The translations under genes were made by a program, and so were the position numbers. From the NCBI GenBank assembly GCA_003644825.1, contig QNDJ01000112.1, forward strand, positions 1-6,299: a DNA stretch of 6,299 bases, written 5' to 3'. The DNA comes from Candidatus Zhuqueibacterota bacterium (GTDB taxonomy: Bacteria; SM23-31; B21-G16). The notes below the pieces were generated by a model, which saw only the letters and a program-made list of their open reading frames with translations, ran no database searches and was not told where the DNA came from. Positions 5,864 through 6,299 of this stretch are shown piece after piece. How positions within the stretch are numbered: the first letter of the stretch is position 1; every line of letters starts with the position of its first letter.

Positions 5864-6299
5864 ATGAAAGTGGTAATTCAAAGAGTAAAATCAGGAAGTG
5901 TTAAAATTAATAATAAGATAAAAGGTAAAATAGATTACGGTATGGTAATTTTACTCGGTGTTGCAGATGATGACAATGAAGAAGATGCAAAGTTTTTAGC
6001 TGAAAAATGTGTTAATTTAAGAATCTTCAGGGATGAAAATGAAAAAATGAATCTTTCACTTCTTGATATTAATGGAGAAATTCTGTCAATTTCTCAATTC
6101 ACTCTTTATGCTGATACAAGAAAAGGAAGAAGACCAAGCTTCATTAAAGCTGCAAATCCTGAAAAAGGTGAATATTTGTATAAAATGTTCAATAACTACC
6201 TGCAAAAGTATGGTATAAAAGTAGAAACAGGTGAATTCGGAGCTATGATGGATGTAGAGCTTATCAATGATGGACCAGTTACAATTATTATCGATTCTA
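5864..6299 (+). CDS. dtd: D-aminoacyl-tRNA deacylase (3' end cut by window)
   Basis: Cytoplasmic proofreading enzyme that hydrolyses D-amino acids (for example D-Tyr) from mis-charged tRNAs. The frame opened at 5864 reads 145 codons without a stop and one further base before the right edge. Since DTD proteins are about 145-150 aa, only the last few residues and the stop are missing. Family marks are the N-terminal MKVVIQRV, the catalytic SQFTL (77-81) followed by [11 protein letters not shown] (83-93), [11 protein letters not shown] (123-133), and NDGPVT (135-140) with the Gly137-Pro138 cis motif that excludes L-amino acids. The start matches the usual beginning of the family, but the upstream sequence (CAAAAGAAACCAAT) has only a poor Shine-Dalgarno. 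It lies 66 nt after apt, with a possible separate promoter that I could not define. Confidence 0.95.
   Translation, partial: MKVVIQRVKSGSVKINNKIKGKIDYGMVILLGVADDDNEEDAKFLAEKCVNLRIFRDENEKMNLSLLDINGEILSISQFTLYADTRKGRRPSFIKAANPEKGEYLYKMFNNYLQKYGIKVETGEFGAMMDVELINDGPVTIIIDS

Overview
The window is a tightly packed, entirely plus-strand stretch of AT-rich bacterial housekeeping genes with eight coding regions, two of them cut by the window edges. PlsY and a Shine-Dalgarno-led gene layout point to a bacterium. Heavy use of AGA for arginine, abundant Lys/Glu/Ile and a compact Thermus-type AsnRS would fit a thermophilic or deep-branching, possibly uncultured, lineage. That is inference, and the phylum cannot be fixed from this sequence alone.

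Layout. (1) Positions 1-1391: one uninterrupted reading frame joining the C-terminal part of a DUF4416 domain, with its start upstream of the window, to a complete PurM (AIR synthetase). (2) 1384-2010 plsY and 1979-3019 gpsA, joined to purM and to each other by 8-nt and 32-nt overlaps. (3) 3073-4365 asnS, after a short gap that may hold a promoter. (4) A gap of about 107 nt (4366-4472) with two candidate promoters, then 4473-4934, a TIGR00725/LOG-like Rossmann protein. (5) 4986-5261 acylphosphatase and 5276-5797 apt, both with strong Shine-Dalgarno sites. (6) 5864 to the right edge: dtd (D-aminoacyl-tRNA deacylase), running off the window within a few codons of its expected end.

How the genes work together. 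GpsA makes sn-glycerol-3-phosphate and PlsY acylates it with acyl-phosphate, so this translationally coupled pair is the entry to phospholipid synthesis. PurM (de novo purine) and Apt (adenine salvage) both serve the purine nucleotide pool. AsnS and Dtd serve translation: direct Asn-tRNA charging and removal of D-amino acids from tRNA. Acylphosphatase and the TIGR00725 protein have no assigned pathway here.

The most unusual points are the DUF4416-PurM fusion, with an ATT codon exactly where PurM normally begins, and an apt-dtd neighbourhood lacking the rel gene that lies between them in many Firmicutes. I found no mobile element, CRISPR array, RNA gene or clear intrinsic terminator. No wholly new multi-gene system is evident; the window is mostly ordinary core metabolism.
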